Notes: generated from the sequence alone by a model not told the origin. DNA of 64,000 nt from Pedobacter cryoconitis (GCF_014207135.1 NZ_JACHCC010000014.1:124001-188000); one strand, 5' to 3'; positions 54,832 to 63,293 are shown, counted from the stretch's first letter. Numbers and translations: made by a program.

Positions 54832-56917
54832 TGACCTGCGCCTCCCTTTTCGCTCTCATTTCCTGGTAAAATTTTGCAGCCTGAGTCAAATATGCTGTTG
54901 CAAATTCTTCTGTAGGCTCATTTTTATTGATCTGAAGAACCAGTTCATTAAAAGTAGAAGGCAAAATCACCTCCCCGGTTTCAACGAAATTCGTATCAAA
55001 TTCTCTGATCACACCAACCTGTGTGCTGCTATTAATATTTTTATCTAATAATAAGGCCTTTGCTGTATTCACGAACACACTATAAGAGTGGTAAATCGCA
55101 TCAGACCAGGCATTTCCTTCATAGGCAGATTCTGCCCATAATAGTTTTTCTTCTCCTTCGAGCAGTAAAGTTGCCACCAGGTCGATTACCACTCCGGCAC
55201 ATTCCCCCACACCAATAGCGGTGATAAAGGTTTCTTCATGTCCCCAATCCACATATTCTTCATCTTTCAGTGCAGTGAGGTCTGCCAGTGGTTTCAACAA
55301 CTGATAAAAATAGTCCTTGCCTTTTACATCATAATACTGGTGAAAACTTTCGTCCGCCCCAGAATTACTGCTATAATCATCAAGTACCGTACGTAAAATA
55401 GCCGGTGCACGTTTTGTAGGAGCCTTAATGACGCGCTCTGCTACTCTTCCGACACCATCTCCTACTGTTCCACCGCCAATCATGACCTGTACAGCAGGTA
55501 CAACTTTACCATTGGCTTTCACAGAACTTCCATGAAATCCAATATGAGCCAGACCATGCTGACCACATGAATTCATACAGCCGCTTATTTTGATCTTAAT
55601 ATCTTTATCATAAATCAGATCCGGATACTCTTCTTCGATAACTCCTTCCAGTACTGCGGCAAGCGACATGCTATTGGCAATTCCCAGGTTACAGGTATCC
55701 GTACCAGGACAGGTTGTAATATCACTTACACTATCAAATCCCGGAACAGCAAAGTTCAGTTCATTTAAAGCACTATATAGTGGGATCAGGGCTTCTTCCC
55801 TGACAAATTTCAATAATAAACCCTGGTTTTGTGTAATCCTGATTTCGTCTGCAACGTAAGGACGTATAGCTTCTACGAACACCCTGGCCTTGTCAGTTTT
55901 GATATCACCTACCGGAACTTTGATGTATACGCCGTAAAAACCACTTTGTTTCTGTGCAAATACATTGGTCGCTAACCAGCGCTGATAATGATTTTCATCA
56001 GCAGGACGCAAATCAGAAGGCTTCAACACCGCCGGGAACTGAGGTAAGGGTACAGTTCCCAGGTCTACCGCAAAAGTTTTTGATTTATTCGCTGTTACTT
56101 CTTCTGCAATCAGGCGGGTTACTTCTTCCAGTCCAAGTTTCTGAACCAAATATTTTAATCTTGCTTTATTTCTGTTGGTTCTTTCTCCGTGACGGTCAAA
56201 AACCCTCAGTACTGATTCGGCATAAGGAATTAACTGATCTTCGGGAAGAAATTCATGTACTACACTGGCCAGGAACGGCTGTGCCCCTAATCCACCGGCA
56301 AACATAACCTTAAAACCGCGGTCTCCTTTTTCGTTAAGTTTTGGGATGAACCCTAAATCATGAATGTAACTGAAAGCAGTATCTTTTTCTGTTGATGAGA
56401 AAGAGATTTTGATCTTCCGTCCCATTTCCTGACAGATCGGATTACGTAAAAAATATTTAAATACGGCCTGTGCGTAAGGAGAAACATCGAAAAGTTCTTC
56501 GGGATTAATCCCTGCATCAGGAGATGAAGTTACATTTCTGACTGTATTACCGCAGGCTTCACGCAAAGTGATATCATCACGTTCCAGTTCTGCCCAAAGC
56601 TCGGGTGTACGGTCCAGGCTCACATAATGAATCTGAATATCCTGTCTGGTTGTTAAATGCAGGTTTCCGCTTCCGTATTCATCAGAAACATCAGCAATAC
56701 GCAGTAATTGTTTAAAAGTTACTTTTCCAAATGGCAGTTTAATACGCACCATCTGTACCCCCGGCTGCCGCTGACCATATACGCCACGCGCCAACCGCAG
56801 ACTGCGGAATTTTTCATCGTGTATTTTTCCCTCACGAAAGGCACGGATCTTTTGTTCAAGATCTATGATATCTTTTTCTACTACCGGGTTCTCCAGCTCC
56901 GTTCTAAAACTTTGCAT
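54821..56917 (-). CDS. sir: Siroheme-dependent sulfite (nitrite) reductase with C-terminal extension
   Basis: A 698-residue ferredoxin-type reductase. Two half-repeats of the nitrite/sulfite reductase fold are seen, with the siroheme/4Fe-4S ligands in TCPGTDTC (about 402-408) and SGCMNSC (about 443-448). LHLTTRQDIQIHYV and the EACGNTVRNVTSSP block are typical. The last 130 residues or so, after about 560, form an extra helical part (WGHEETFITAIGVGECAGVVIDL and AYHSYSVFVNTAKALLL-like segments) that is not found in plain sulfite reductases; it resembles a HEPN-type bundle. The sulfate genes downstream point to sulfite rather than nitrite as substrate. First gene of the operon. Confidence 0.9.
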   Translation of the reverse strand: MQSFRTELENPVVEKDIIDLEQKIRAFREGKIHDEKFRSLRLARGVYGQRQPGVQMVRIKLPFGKVTFKQLLRIADVSDEYGSGNLHLTTRQDIQIHYVSLDRTPELWAELERDDITLREACGNTVRNVTSSPDAGINPEELFDVSPYAQAVFKYFLRNPICQEMGRKIKISFSSTEKDTAFSYIHDLGFIPKLNEKGDRGFKVMFAGGLGAQPFLASVVHEFLPEDQLIPYAESVLRVFDRHGERTNRNKARLKYLVQKLGLEEVTRLIAEEVTANKSKTFAVDLGTVPLPQFPAVLKPSDLRPADENHYQRWLATNVFAQKQSGFYGVYIKVPVGDIKTDKARVFVEAIRPYVADEIRITQNQGLLLKFVREEALIPLYSALNELNFAVPGFDSVSDITTCPGTDTCNLGIANSMSLAAVLEGVIEEEYPDLIYDKDIKIKISGCMNSCGQHGLAHIGFHGSSVKANGKVVPAVQVMIGGGTVGDGVGRVAERVIKAPTKRAPAILRTVLDDYSSNSGADESFHQYYDVKGKDYFYQLLKPLADLTALKDEEYVDWGHEETFITAIGVGECAGVVIDLVATLLLEGEEKLLWAESAYEGNAWSDAIYHSYSVFVNTAKALLLDKNINSSTQVGVIREFDTNFVETGEVILPSTFNELVLQINKNEPTEEFATAYLTQAAKFYQEMRAKREAQVNEK

Positions 56918-56976
56918 GTCAATAAATCTTGGTTAAGGATTGTTTTGTTTTAAAGGCGTTTTAAGGTCTTCGGTTT

Positions 56977-56984
56977 CAAAGATA
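56977..56984 (-). promoter_or_regulatory. -7 box of the sulfate-reduction operon
   Basis: Read on the minus strand, TATCTTTG at 56984-56977 is an exact match to the TAnnTTTG consensus, about 60 bases before the sir start codon. No clean -33 TTG at the usual distance was found. Confidence 0.5.
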
Positions 56985-56987
56985 TAT

Positions 56988-57001
56988 ATTCTAGATAGAA
57001 T
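56988..57001. promoter_or_regulatory. Candidate operator upstream of sir
   Basis: ATTCTA-GA-TAGAAT is an inverted repeat with a two-base centre, placed just upstream of the -7 box where a regulator of sulfur assimilation could bind. The protein that would bind is not known. Confidence 0.4.
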
Positions 57002-57104
57002 TAGTAGTATTAATATAAAAAAAACAAACAAATGACCATTAAACGACCCTTAAACAAGGATTCACAATCAGATACAATTTTAAACCTCTAAGAAAAAAGG
57101 GTAT

Positions 57105-57141
57105 TAAAAAACCCGCAGCCTGAATCAGGAGCGGGTTATTT
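57105..57141 (-). terminator. Terminator of the ABC/GntR operon
   Basis: AACCCGC (57110-57116) pairs with GCGGGTT (57131-57137), with an inner CCTGA/TCAGG. On the minus strand the stem is followed by a run of T, the normal form of an intrinsic terminator for the operon ending at 57160. Confidence 0.75.
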
Positions 57142-57159
57142 ACTAAAATAAAAATTCAG

Positions 57160-57873
57160 TTATCTGAGCATTTTAGCTACTTTTCCATTCAGAAAAACAC
57201 TGGCACTATCTGACAGGTTATAACTTGTCTTTACAATTTTGGGATCAAATAAACTTAGTTTGCTTTTACCGGGAACGTTCAGCAGTGCAGTATCAATCCT
57301 GGTGTCGGAAGAGAGTATAAGTTCGGCATCTCCGTATCTTTTATCCCCTACATTCGCATCCAGCTTTCTGAGTTCCATATTGCGAAGTGAGATACTGGTG
57401 TTAAATCCTATATTTAAATTCAGGTGATCCGTTTTATAACCACTTATAGCCATTTGGTCAAGATGGTCATAACGGTTAGGTGCTTTTGGTACATCGTATG
57501 AAAATGAAGATACAGCATTTAATTTCCTGGTAAACAAAATAATATTCCCATACCCTATCGGTTCATCACCCTCTTTTTTAGGAACAAGTCCCAGATTAAG
57601 CGTTTGACCAGTTATCTTTAACGAGATCTTTTCTTTAATGTCTTTGTCAATCCATATTCCTTCTTTCTCTCCGTATTTCACTTCGACGTTAATATTATCC
57701 CCTATTTTCAGGTTTAACTTCTCAATTCCGTTTAAAGGGGTAAACTCCATCCCCCTGAAAGGACTCCTGTATTCTCTGGTCAGATAAACTTCTTTAATTT
57801 TATAATTATAGACTGTCAAACAGCCCAGAATGACTAATATCGCTGCTATAATCAGCATGGTGCTTGTTTTCAT
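57160..57873 (-). CDS. Hypothetical membrane-anchored protein, DUF2807-like
   Basis: A 237-residue protein with an N-terminal membrane helix (about 6-24) and a beta-rich remainder of short strand repeats (LNGIEKLNLKIGDNINVEVKYG; LDQMAISGYKTDHLNLNIGFN; DAELILSSDTRIDTALLNVPG). This resembles the head-GIN/DUF2807 beta-helix domain, but I could not confirm the family. It is the last gene of the ABC/GntR operon; its start overlaps the GntR stop by four bases, so it belongs with the transporter genes. Function unknown. Confidence 0.7.
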   Translation of the reverse strand: MKTSTMLIIAAILVILGCLTVYNYKIKEVYLTREYRSPFRGMEFTPLNGIEKLNLKIGDNINVEVKYGEKEGIWIDKDIKEKISLKITGQTLNLGLVPKKEGDEPIGYGNIILFTRKLNAVSSFSYDVPKAPNRYDHLDQMAISGYKTDHLNLNIGFNTSISLRNMELRKLDANVGDKRYGDAELILSSDTRIDTALLNVPGKSKLSLFDPKIVKTSYNLSDSASVFLNGKVAKMLR

Positions 57874-58253
57874 AATTGTTCAGATTGATTTTTTTCTACG
57901 GTGAAGGTTTCAAAACGTTGTTTAATTTCGTCGATGCTGATATCCAGCAGATCCAGGTTTCTAAAAAACTCGGGCAGCTCCTGTCCAAGGAATCTTTCTT
58001 TCCGGTAAGCTGTCATTTTCTCTTTCGCATCGGGCATTACAAAAAAACCAATCCCTCTTTTATTCATAATAATTTCTATCCCTTGCAAAAACTCGTAAGA
58101 GCGCATCACGGTATTCGGATTTACCTGTAAACTCACGGCCAGCTCTCTCACTGAAGGGATCTTTTCATTCAATACCCATGTCCCCATGAGTATATGATCT
58201 CCTATATAGGCTGCTATTTGCAAATAAATAGCTTCGTTTTCTCTGAATTCCAT
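57870..58253 (-). CDS. GntR-family regulator, YtrA type
   Basis: A 127-residue short GntR protein: winged HTH (about 8-75) with IYLQIAAYIGDHILMGTW, KIPSVRELAVSLQVNPNTVMRSYEFLQ and RGIGFFV, and a short C-terminal helical arm (about 85-120), the size of the YtrA subfamily. These repress ABC transporter operons that include their own gene. The transporter genes lie upstream in the same operon, and a matching palindrome GTGTA...TACAC sits just before the first gene. The inducer is unknown; cell-wall-active compounds induce some homologs. Confidence 0.88.
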   Translation of the reverse strand: MEFRENEAIYLQIAAYIGDHILMGTWVLNEKIPSVRELAVSLQVNPNTVMRSYEFLQGIEIIMNKRGIGFFVMPDAKEKMTAYRKERFLGQELPEFFRNLDLLDISIDEIKQRFETFTVEKNQSEQL

Positions 58254-58254
58254 C

Positions 58255-59034
58255 TTATACTTGTTTTTCTTTCAGCTTATAAAATGCTGCTGTCCACAAT
58301 AAAAAAGTAACTGTTAAGACCATTACGATCATAATGATCTTTCCCGGCCCTTCTGCAGTCAGATTAAAAAACTTCCCGTTTTCTATAAAATTCACCTGCT
58401 GAAACGGTACCGGATGTTTGACATCAGCATCCAGTATCAGTCTGATCAAAGGCTGATTAATCAGGGTAAGTGCAATCATAAAGATGAAAAACAGGAAAGT
58501 CGTTTTAATAAAATGCAGCTTGTTAAAGAATATAGCTCCCAGAAATGAAACTGAGTTTAAGAAAATGAATGTCAGAAACACAATGTAATTTCTGTTTTCA
58601 GGCCCAAAAATGTTCAGTACTTTATTCTTCTCCAAATGATAACTATCTCCTATGCGCAGAATGACTATATCGATCACATAAAAACTGGTTAAGAAAACGA
58701 TCAGGAAAAATACAAAAGAGTACAACCAGATCACTAAATATCTTTCTAAGTGAGATACAGGGAGGGTTAATATGGGCATCGCTTTCTTTTTATCCCCCAG
58801 ATCTGAAAATATCATACTGGTAAAAATTGTTCCGGCGATAATCAGGAAGTTTGTAAAAAATGCAAACTGCGCTGTCTCTCCTAATTCTCCATTATTGATA
58901 GAGGCCGTAAACCCTAAAGCCAGTGCTATGATTCCACACAATACAGCCGTTGACATTAAATAAGTTTTGTAATGTTCTTTGCTTTGTTTGCTCAGCAGCA
59001 TCACAAACCGCTTCATATTAAATATATTGTTCAT
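58255..59034 (-). CDS. ABC transporter permease
   Basis: A 259-residue membrane protein with six hydrophobic segments (about 25-45, 60-80, 105-130, 150-165, 173-192, 232-252) and a conserved-style AMPILTLPVSHLERYLV cytoplasmic loop as seen in ABC-2 type permeases. Pairs with the ATPase gene six bases upstream and is followed by the GntR gene one base later. Substrate unknown. Confidence 0.85.
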   Translation of the reverse strand: MNNIFNMKRFVMLLSKQSKEHYKTYLMSTAVLCGIIALALGFTASINNGELGETAQFAFFTNFLIIAGTIFTSMIFSDLGDKKKAMPILTLPVSHLERYLVIWLYSFVFFLIVFLTSFYVIDIVILRIGDSYHLEKNKVLNIFGPENRNYIVFLTFIFLNSVSFLGAIFFNKLHFIKTTFLFFIFMIALTLINQPLIRLILDADVKHPVPFQQVNFIENGKFFNLTAEGPGKIIMIVMVLTVTFLLWTAAFYKLKEKQV

Positions 59035-59040
59035 ATCGAT

Positions 59041-59871
59041 CTAGTTTAAAACGTCAATAATTGATTGATGACCTGAAGTGATTGCGTTAAAGAGAATCTC
59101 CATGTCTACTTTACCATAATTCTCTGAGCTGTTCACACTGATTGTATTTGCTCCAATCATTTCCTGTTCTACATATAAGATCTGAGCTGCATTGGCATGT
59201 GAAGCAGTGGTAAACTGGATCCTTTCCGCAATCTGATCTAAAGAAGTATTGAGCACGATCTCCTGTTCATGTAAAACCAGCAGAGTATCTATTAAACTGT
59301 CCAGATCCCGGACCTGATGTGTCGAGATAATAATACATCTCTCCTCCGTCAACGCAGAAGCTATAATTTTACGGAACTGCACTTTGGATGGAATATCCAG
59401 ACCATTAGTCGGTTCATCCATGATCAGTAAGGCTGTATTGGCTGCCAGTCCAAATGAGATCATAAACTTCTTCTGCTGTCCAAATGACAGACTGCTTAAT
59501 AATTTATGCGAAGGGACTTCAAACTCCTTCAGCATTTTCCTGAATTGCGCAATATTAAAATTGGGATAGAATTTACTGGTGCTCTCCATATACTGCTCAG
59601 CAGTAATCGCCGGCATATACAGCTCTTCTGCAATAAAGAAGAGCTCCTGTAAAAAGGAAGGTAAACGATCAGCAGCACTGTATCCCTTTAAGATACAATT
59701 TCCCTGCAAGGGATAAACGAGTCCGGCCAGATTTTTAAGCAATGTTGACTTTCCTGCTCCATTCTTCCCTAACAAGCCATAGATATGGCCAGCCTCCAAT
59801 TCCAAATTCAGGTTTTTGAACAATAATGCTTTTTTACTGTAGCCAAAGGTTAAGTCAGATATTTTGATCAT
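59041..59871 (-). CDS. ABC transporter ATP-binding protein
   Basis: A 276-residue ATPase: Walker A GKNGAGKST (about 36-44), signature LSFGQQ (about 128-133), Walker B LLIMDEPTNGLD (about 148-159) and the switch His in IISTHQVRDLD. The C-terminal 60 residues are an unassigned extension. First gene of an operon with a permease, a YtrA-type regulator and a DUF2807-like protein. The palindrome 59876-59901 is immediately upstream of its ATG. Likely an exporter or an antibiotic-response unit, by analogy to Ytr-type operons. Confidence 0.92.
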   Translation of the reverse strand: MIKISDLTFGYSKKALLFKNLNLELEAGHIYGLLGKNGAGKSTLLKNLAGLVYPLQGNCILKGYSAADRLPSFLQELFFIAEELYMPAITAEQYMESTSKFYPNFNIAQFRKMLKEFEVPSHKLLSSLSFGQQKKFMISFGLAANTALLIMDEPTNGLDIPSKVQFRKIIASALTEERCIIISTHQVRDLDSLIDTLLVLHEQEIVLNTSLDQIAERIQFTTASHANAAQILYVEQEMIGANTISVNSSENYGKVDMEILFNAITSGHQSIIDVLN

Positions 59872-59875
59872 GCTA

Positions 59876-59901
59876 TAGTGTATTAGTTCATTAGTACACT
59901 A
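59876..59901. promoter_or_regulatory. Candidate YtrA-type operator
   Basis: TAGTGTA (59876-59882) and TACACTA (59895-59901) are exact reverse complements around a centre that is itself partly symmetric (TTAG...TTAG on the other strand). It lies 5-30 bases before the ABC gene start, where a bound GntR dimer would block transcription or translation start. Confidence 0.6.
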
Positions 59902-59952
59902 CAAATGTATCAAAGAATTTGAGCTTTCCTATAGTTTCACGAAATATTTTTC

Positions 59953-59990
59953 AAAAAAAATACCCGGACATCCACCCGGGTATTTTTTTT
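59953..59990. terminator. Terminator-like hairpin between divergent genes
   Basis: AAAAAATACCCGG (59955-59967) pairs with CCGGGTATTTTTT (59976-59988) with an 8-base loop, flanked by A- and T-runs on both sides. It lies about 80 bases upstream of the ABC gene start on the minus strand and no gene ends here, so attenuation of the ABC operon is the likeliest use. The wider gap 59872-60278 holds this stem, the operator and the 88-nt hairpin, but no gene. Confidence 0.65.
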
Positions 59991-60069
59991 TCAACTAAAC
60001 CTTAACTAGAAAATACTAACCAAATATTTTACTGGCACAAACATACAGCCCTTATATAAAGAAAATGTT

Positions 60070-60157
60070 AGAGTTTGTTTAAATTTAGATGCTCAAATTG
60101 TTTATAGCTTATTTTTAAGCTATAAACAAATGAGCAGATGCATTTTAAACAAACTCT
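60070..60157. repeat. 88-nt long imperfect hairpin
   Basis: The arms AGAGTTTGTTTAAA (60070-60083) and TTTAAACAAACTCT (60144-60157) pair at the ends, and TTGTTTATAGCTTA (60098-60111) with TAAGCTATAAACAA (60116-60129) at the tip, with a few mismatches between (about 40 bp in all) and a TTTT loop. It lies between the ABC operon and the MutS-like gene. It could be a MITE-like palindromic element or a structured RNA. Confidence 0.6.
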
Positions 60158-60278
60158 CATAATTTAATCATCAGATTATACAACCCGACCAGGATTTCTG
60201 CCACAAAAGAGATACTTAACCTCTTTTATTTATTTTTTATTTAAATTTCGCATCTTTTCATATTATCATCTTTTACCC

Positions 60279-61943
60279 ATGCTGATTCTGGCCTATATCC
60301 TTCTTGCATTATTCTGCGTTTACTTCATCGTGTACCTGTTTAAAAAGAACTTCTCTGTAAAAATGCAGCGGGAAGAGCTTCGCAGGGATTGGGGAACGGC
60401 CAAAAACAGCAGGTATTTCGATTTCGACTCGATAGAAAACTATTTTTTGAATACGATTACTGAATCTGCTGATAAATTACAGTTGATCTCTGATAAAATA
60501 GCCGATGATTTGTATATCAATGATGTTTTTAAGCTGATTGACCGTACGATATCTAAAGTCGGCCAGCAATTTTTATATGCGAGATTAAGGACAATTGATA
60601 AAGAAAAGACTGATCTGCTTATCCAGGATGCATTCGCCGATATCATTACCGCCGATGAGGAATTAAGAATGAATACGCAGCTCACACTAATGAAACTGCA
60701 AAAAAATGACTCCTATTATTTCCAGGACCTTGTTTATGCCAAAAAGGTAGCACGCCCGTCATTCATGCCTATTGTTTATCTACTCTCTGCACTCAACGTC
60801 GCCTGTCTTTTTATCGCTATCTTTCAGCTGAAGGTTCTTATTGTATTTTTTGCCATCTTCATTATCAATTCATTTATTCATTACTGGAATAAAAACAATG
60901 TAAGTGTACATACTGCATCATTAGGTGAATTTCTCAAAGTATTTGACACGGCTAAGAAACTGGATGCAGATCCCAAAATCGCTGCCCAGTTTCCTGAAAC
61001 AGCCGGTTTACTGAAGGAACTGACCCCATTGAAAAGAAAAATGCTGGGGGTAAAACTGGATAACCTGGCAGAAGCTGATATGGTGATGATCGGTTATATG
61101 CTCTTTGAACTACTAAAAATAGCCTTTAATGTCGAAATGATCCTTTTCTATTCTATTATTGATTCATTAACCGCACAAAGGGAACCACTGAAAAGGCTTT
61201 TTAAGTTTGTAGGTATAGTGGACAGTAGTGTTTCAGTAGCTTCTTTAAGAGCATCATTGGGAGACGATTATTGCAAACCGGTTTTCAGCCCTGATAATTG
61301 CATGGAAATTACCGGCCTGAGACACCCGCTGATTGTAAACTGTGTACCGAACGATCTTCAGCTTGAACATAAAAATTTGTTGCTTACAGGCTCTAATATG
61401 TCGGGTAAAACAACTTTTATCAGATCGGTGGGGATTAATATGATCTTAGCGCAAACTTTGTTTACCTGTACGGCCAGCAAGTTTGCCATGCCTTATGCTA
61501 AAATATTTTCTTCTATTACCATCTCTGATAGTTTGCTGGAAGAAAAGAGTTATTATTTTGAAGAGATGCGGATCATTAAGAATTTCATTGCCGAATCTAC
61601 TAGCAAAGAACCTTGTTTCTTTATCCTTGATGAAATCTTTAAAGGGACGAATACGATTGAAAGGGTGTCAGCCGGTAAGGCAATCCTCTCCTATCTGGCA
61701 ACAGGTAATAATCTCGTTTTTGTCTCCACACATGATACGGAATTAAACGATCTGTTGCATACATCCTATGATCTTTACCATTTTACTGAAACTATTGCCG
61801 AAGAAGAGCTTATTTTCGATCATACCATCAAAAAAGGGCCATTAAAGACAAGAAATGCAATCCGGATTCTGGAGATCAATGATTATCCGACATCGATTAT
61901 TACAGATGCCAATGCTACGGTTGACTTGTTGATGAAAGCATAA
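60279..61943 (+). CDS. Membrane-anchored MutS-like ATPase
   Basis: A 554-residue protein with one N-terminal hydrophobic helix (about 2-20) and two more near 165-208, then a helical core and a MutS-type ATPase domain. Walker A is GSNMSGKTT (about 371-379), Walker B FFILDEIFKGT (about 446-456), with ISDSLLEEKSYYFEEM and the FVSTHDTEL motif. The DNA-mismatch-recognition domains of MutS are absent, and the protein is predicted to sit in the membrane. Such short MutS homologs are found in Bacteroidota, with unknown function. The small membrane protein gene ends eight bases beyond its stop, on the other strand. Confidence 0.85.
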   Translation: MLILAYILLALFCVYFIVYLFKKNFSVKMQREELRRDWGTAKNSRYFDFDSIENYFLNTITESADKLQLISDKIADDLYINDVFKLIDRTISKVGQQFLYARLRTIDKEKTDLLIQDAFADIITADEELRMNTQLTLMKLQKNDSYYFQDLVYAKKVARPSFMPIVYLLSALNVACLFIAIFQLKVLIVFFAIFIINSFIHYWNKNNVSVHTASLGEFLKVFDTAKKLDADPKIAAQFPETAGLLKELTPLKRKMLGVKLDNLAEADMVMIGYMLFELLKIAFNVEMILFYSIIDSLTAQREPLKRLFKFVGIVDSSVSVASLRASLGDDYCKPVFSPDNCMEITGLRHPLIVNCVPNDLQLEHKNLLLTGSNMSGKTTFIRSVGINMILAQTLFTCTASKFAMPYAKIFSSITISDSLLEEKSYYFEEMRIIKNFIAESTSKEPCFFILDEIFKGTNTIERVSAGKAILSYLATGNNLVFVSTHDTELNDLLHTSYDLYHFTETIAEEELIFDHTIKKGPLKTRNAIRILEINDYPTSIITDANATVDLLMKA

Positions 61944-61951
61944 AACAGGTT

Positions 61952-62176
61952 TCAGATCAGGTCAGAAGGATCTTCTTTATGGACGTGGTCTGCTAATTTA
62001 TAACCGCCTTTATCCCCTCCCTTATCATCCAGGCACAATAAGACAACCAGCGAGATAATCGGGATTAAAAATGAGATGAAGAACCAGAACCAGAATTTTC
62101 TGCCCATACTCTTGGCTAATATCCCTGCAACGATCTGCGGGATCAGTAAGACCATCATTAAAAGTAATTCAGGCAT
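61952..62176 (-). CDS. Small membrane protein, 74 residues
   Basis: Two hydrophobic helices (about 3-20 and 26-49) with GRKFWFWFFISFLIP at the second, and a soluble charged tail (DDKGGDKGGYKLADHVHKED). The GR-x-FW motif is frequent in small two-helix membrane proteins of unknown role. Clean ATG, and the tail is typical of real proteins. Convergent with the MutS-like gene at eight bases. Confidence 0.65.
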   Translation of the reverse strand: MPELLLMMVLLIPQIVAGILAKSMGRKFWFWFFISFLIPIISLVVLLCLDDKGGDKGGYKLADHVHKEDPSDLI

Positions 62177-62304
62177 AAATAATGGATCTAGCGTTCATTC
62201 CTCATTGTGTATCAAAAACTTCTCCATAGATACTAATAAAAGCACAATATTAAAAAATCAATCCTGCTTATTTGTAATACAGAATTTTGATTTTAGATGA
62301 GTTA

Positions 62305-62952
62305 TTACCTCTCCAAAAAAGATTTAAGTCGAGTAAATAACAATGGTAAACCCTTTTTGATCCAGGCTTTCTTTAGTGCTTTTGGAGAAACATATTCAAT
62401 AATATTATCTTCTAAGCTACAAAGTAACGTTGGCACTAACATCCCATCATATAATTCTAGTCTTTGAAATGTTTGGTATTGTGTATTAATATGCAAAAGG
62501 TTATCGTTAAATACTCCTTTAATAGTATCAGGCCTAACAATATGCCCACCCTCAAGGACTCTCTGCTCAACCCGACCAATACAATCACCTACTTTATCTA
62601 AACAAAGATAATTAAGCTGAACCTGATATCCAGCAGTTTCAAACATATCAATATACCTCCAATAATCAGGGTGAGATAATGGGGTTTCCAGAACAAAATA
62701 CTCTTTCACCGCTATAGCTTTTCTCATTTCTTCAAAAAGCTTTTCTTCCATCATACGGGTAGCATGAGTCACTCTTATATTTTCTGAAAGGCCTTCTGAT
62801 TCTAATTCCGATTCAAAAAATACCCTGGTATTATCTCTATCAAAAGAAAATATCCCTTCAAAAGCATCAGGCAACATAGTTTGAATGTGTGTAGACTTAC
62901 CTGCGCCATTTGGACCAGATATAACCAGGAGTGTTGGTTTAGAGTAATCCAT
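62305..62952 (-). CDS. Zeta-toxin-like P-loop kinase
   Basis: A 215-residue P-loop protein with SGPNGAGKST (residues 12-21), FSFDRDNTRVFF, the zeta-type FVLETPLSHPDYW and RVEQRVLEGGHIVRP segment. Zeta toxins phosphorylate the peptidoglycan precursor UNAG and kill the cell unless inhibited by epsilon antitoxin; related proteins of this group can instead be ordinary small-molecule kinases. The small gene immediately upstream overlaps it by 14 bases, an arrangement typical of toxin-antitoxin pairs. Confidence 0.8.
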   Translation of the reverse strand: MDYSKPTLLVISGPNGAGKSTHIQTMLPDAFEGIFSFDRDNTRVFFESELESEGLSENIRVTHATRMMEEKLFEEMRKAIAVKEYFVLETPLSHPDYWRYIDMFETAGYQVQLNYLCLDKVGDCIGRVEQRVLEGGHIVRPDTIKGVFNDNLLHINTQYQTFQRLELYDGMLVPTLLCSLEDNIIEYVSPKALKKAWIKKGLPLLFTRLKSFLER

Positions 62953-63202
62953 AAGCTTTGCGGACGTTGTCGGCCTGCAATCCTTTAAGAACCTTTATAA
63001 CACGAGTGCGAAATTTCTTACCTGCAGATGCGACTTCCTGAATTTCAATGCGCCCATCAGCAAATTCCTTATAGACCTGTCCTTCTGGAAGCTTTTCTGA
63101 AAGAATAAGAAATGGAAGATTATTGCTGAAATTTTTAGCTCTCAGATTCTTTATGGTAATAAGATATTTTTCATGCTTAGTTTCAAGCTTAAAATCTGAC
63201 AT
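62939..63202 (-). CDS. Small protein, candidate antitoxin of the zeta-like kinase
   Basis: An 87-residue protein with a beta-rich first half (KYLITIKNLRAKNFSNNLPFLILSEKL, ADGRIEIQEV) and a basic helical second half (GKKFRTRVIKVLKGLQADNVRKAYG). It is not like epsilon antitoxin or a standard HTH. It overlaps the zeta-like gene by 14 bases at its 3' end, the coupling expected of an antitoxin-toxin pair with the antitoxin first. No homolog is recognised, so the antitoxin role is inference. Confidence 0.6.
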   Translation of the reverse strand: MSDFKLETKHEKYLITIKNLRAKNFSNNLPFLILSEKLPEGQVYKEFADGRIEIQEVASAGKKFRTRVIKVLKGLQADNVRKAYGLL

Positions 63203-63235
63203 ATTTCTAACCTCTAATTGTTTAGTAAAAATACG

Positions 63236-63293
63236 AAATTTATGATATAAACTAAAATCGTCTTATGTCGATTTTAGTTTATATCATAAATTT
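63236..63293. promoter_or_regulatory. 25-bp perfect inverted repeat upstream of the zeta-like pair
   Basis: AAATTTATGATATAAACTAA plus five more bases (63236-63260) and the exact reverse complement (63269-63293), with an 8-base loop. It lies about 34-91 bases before the start of the small gene and after the stop of the next gene upstream. It may be the operator of the pair, a terminator for the upstream gene, or both. Confidence 0.6.
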
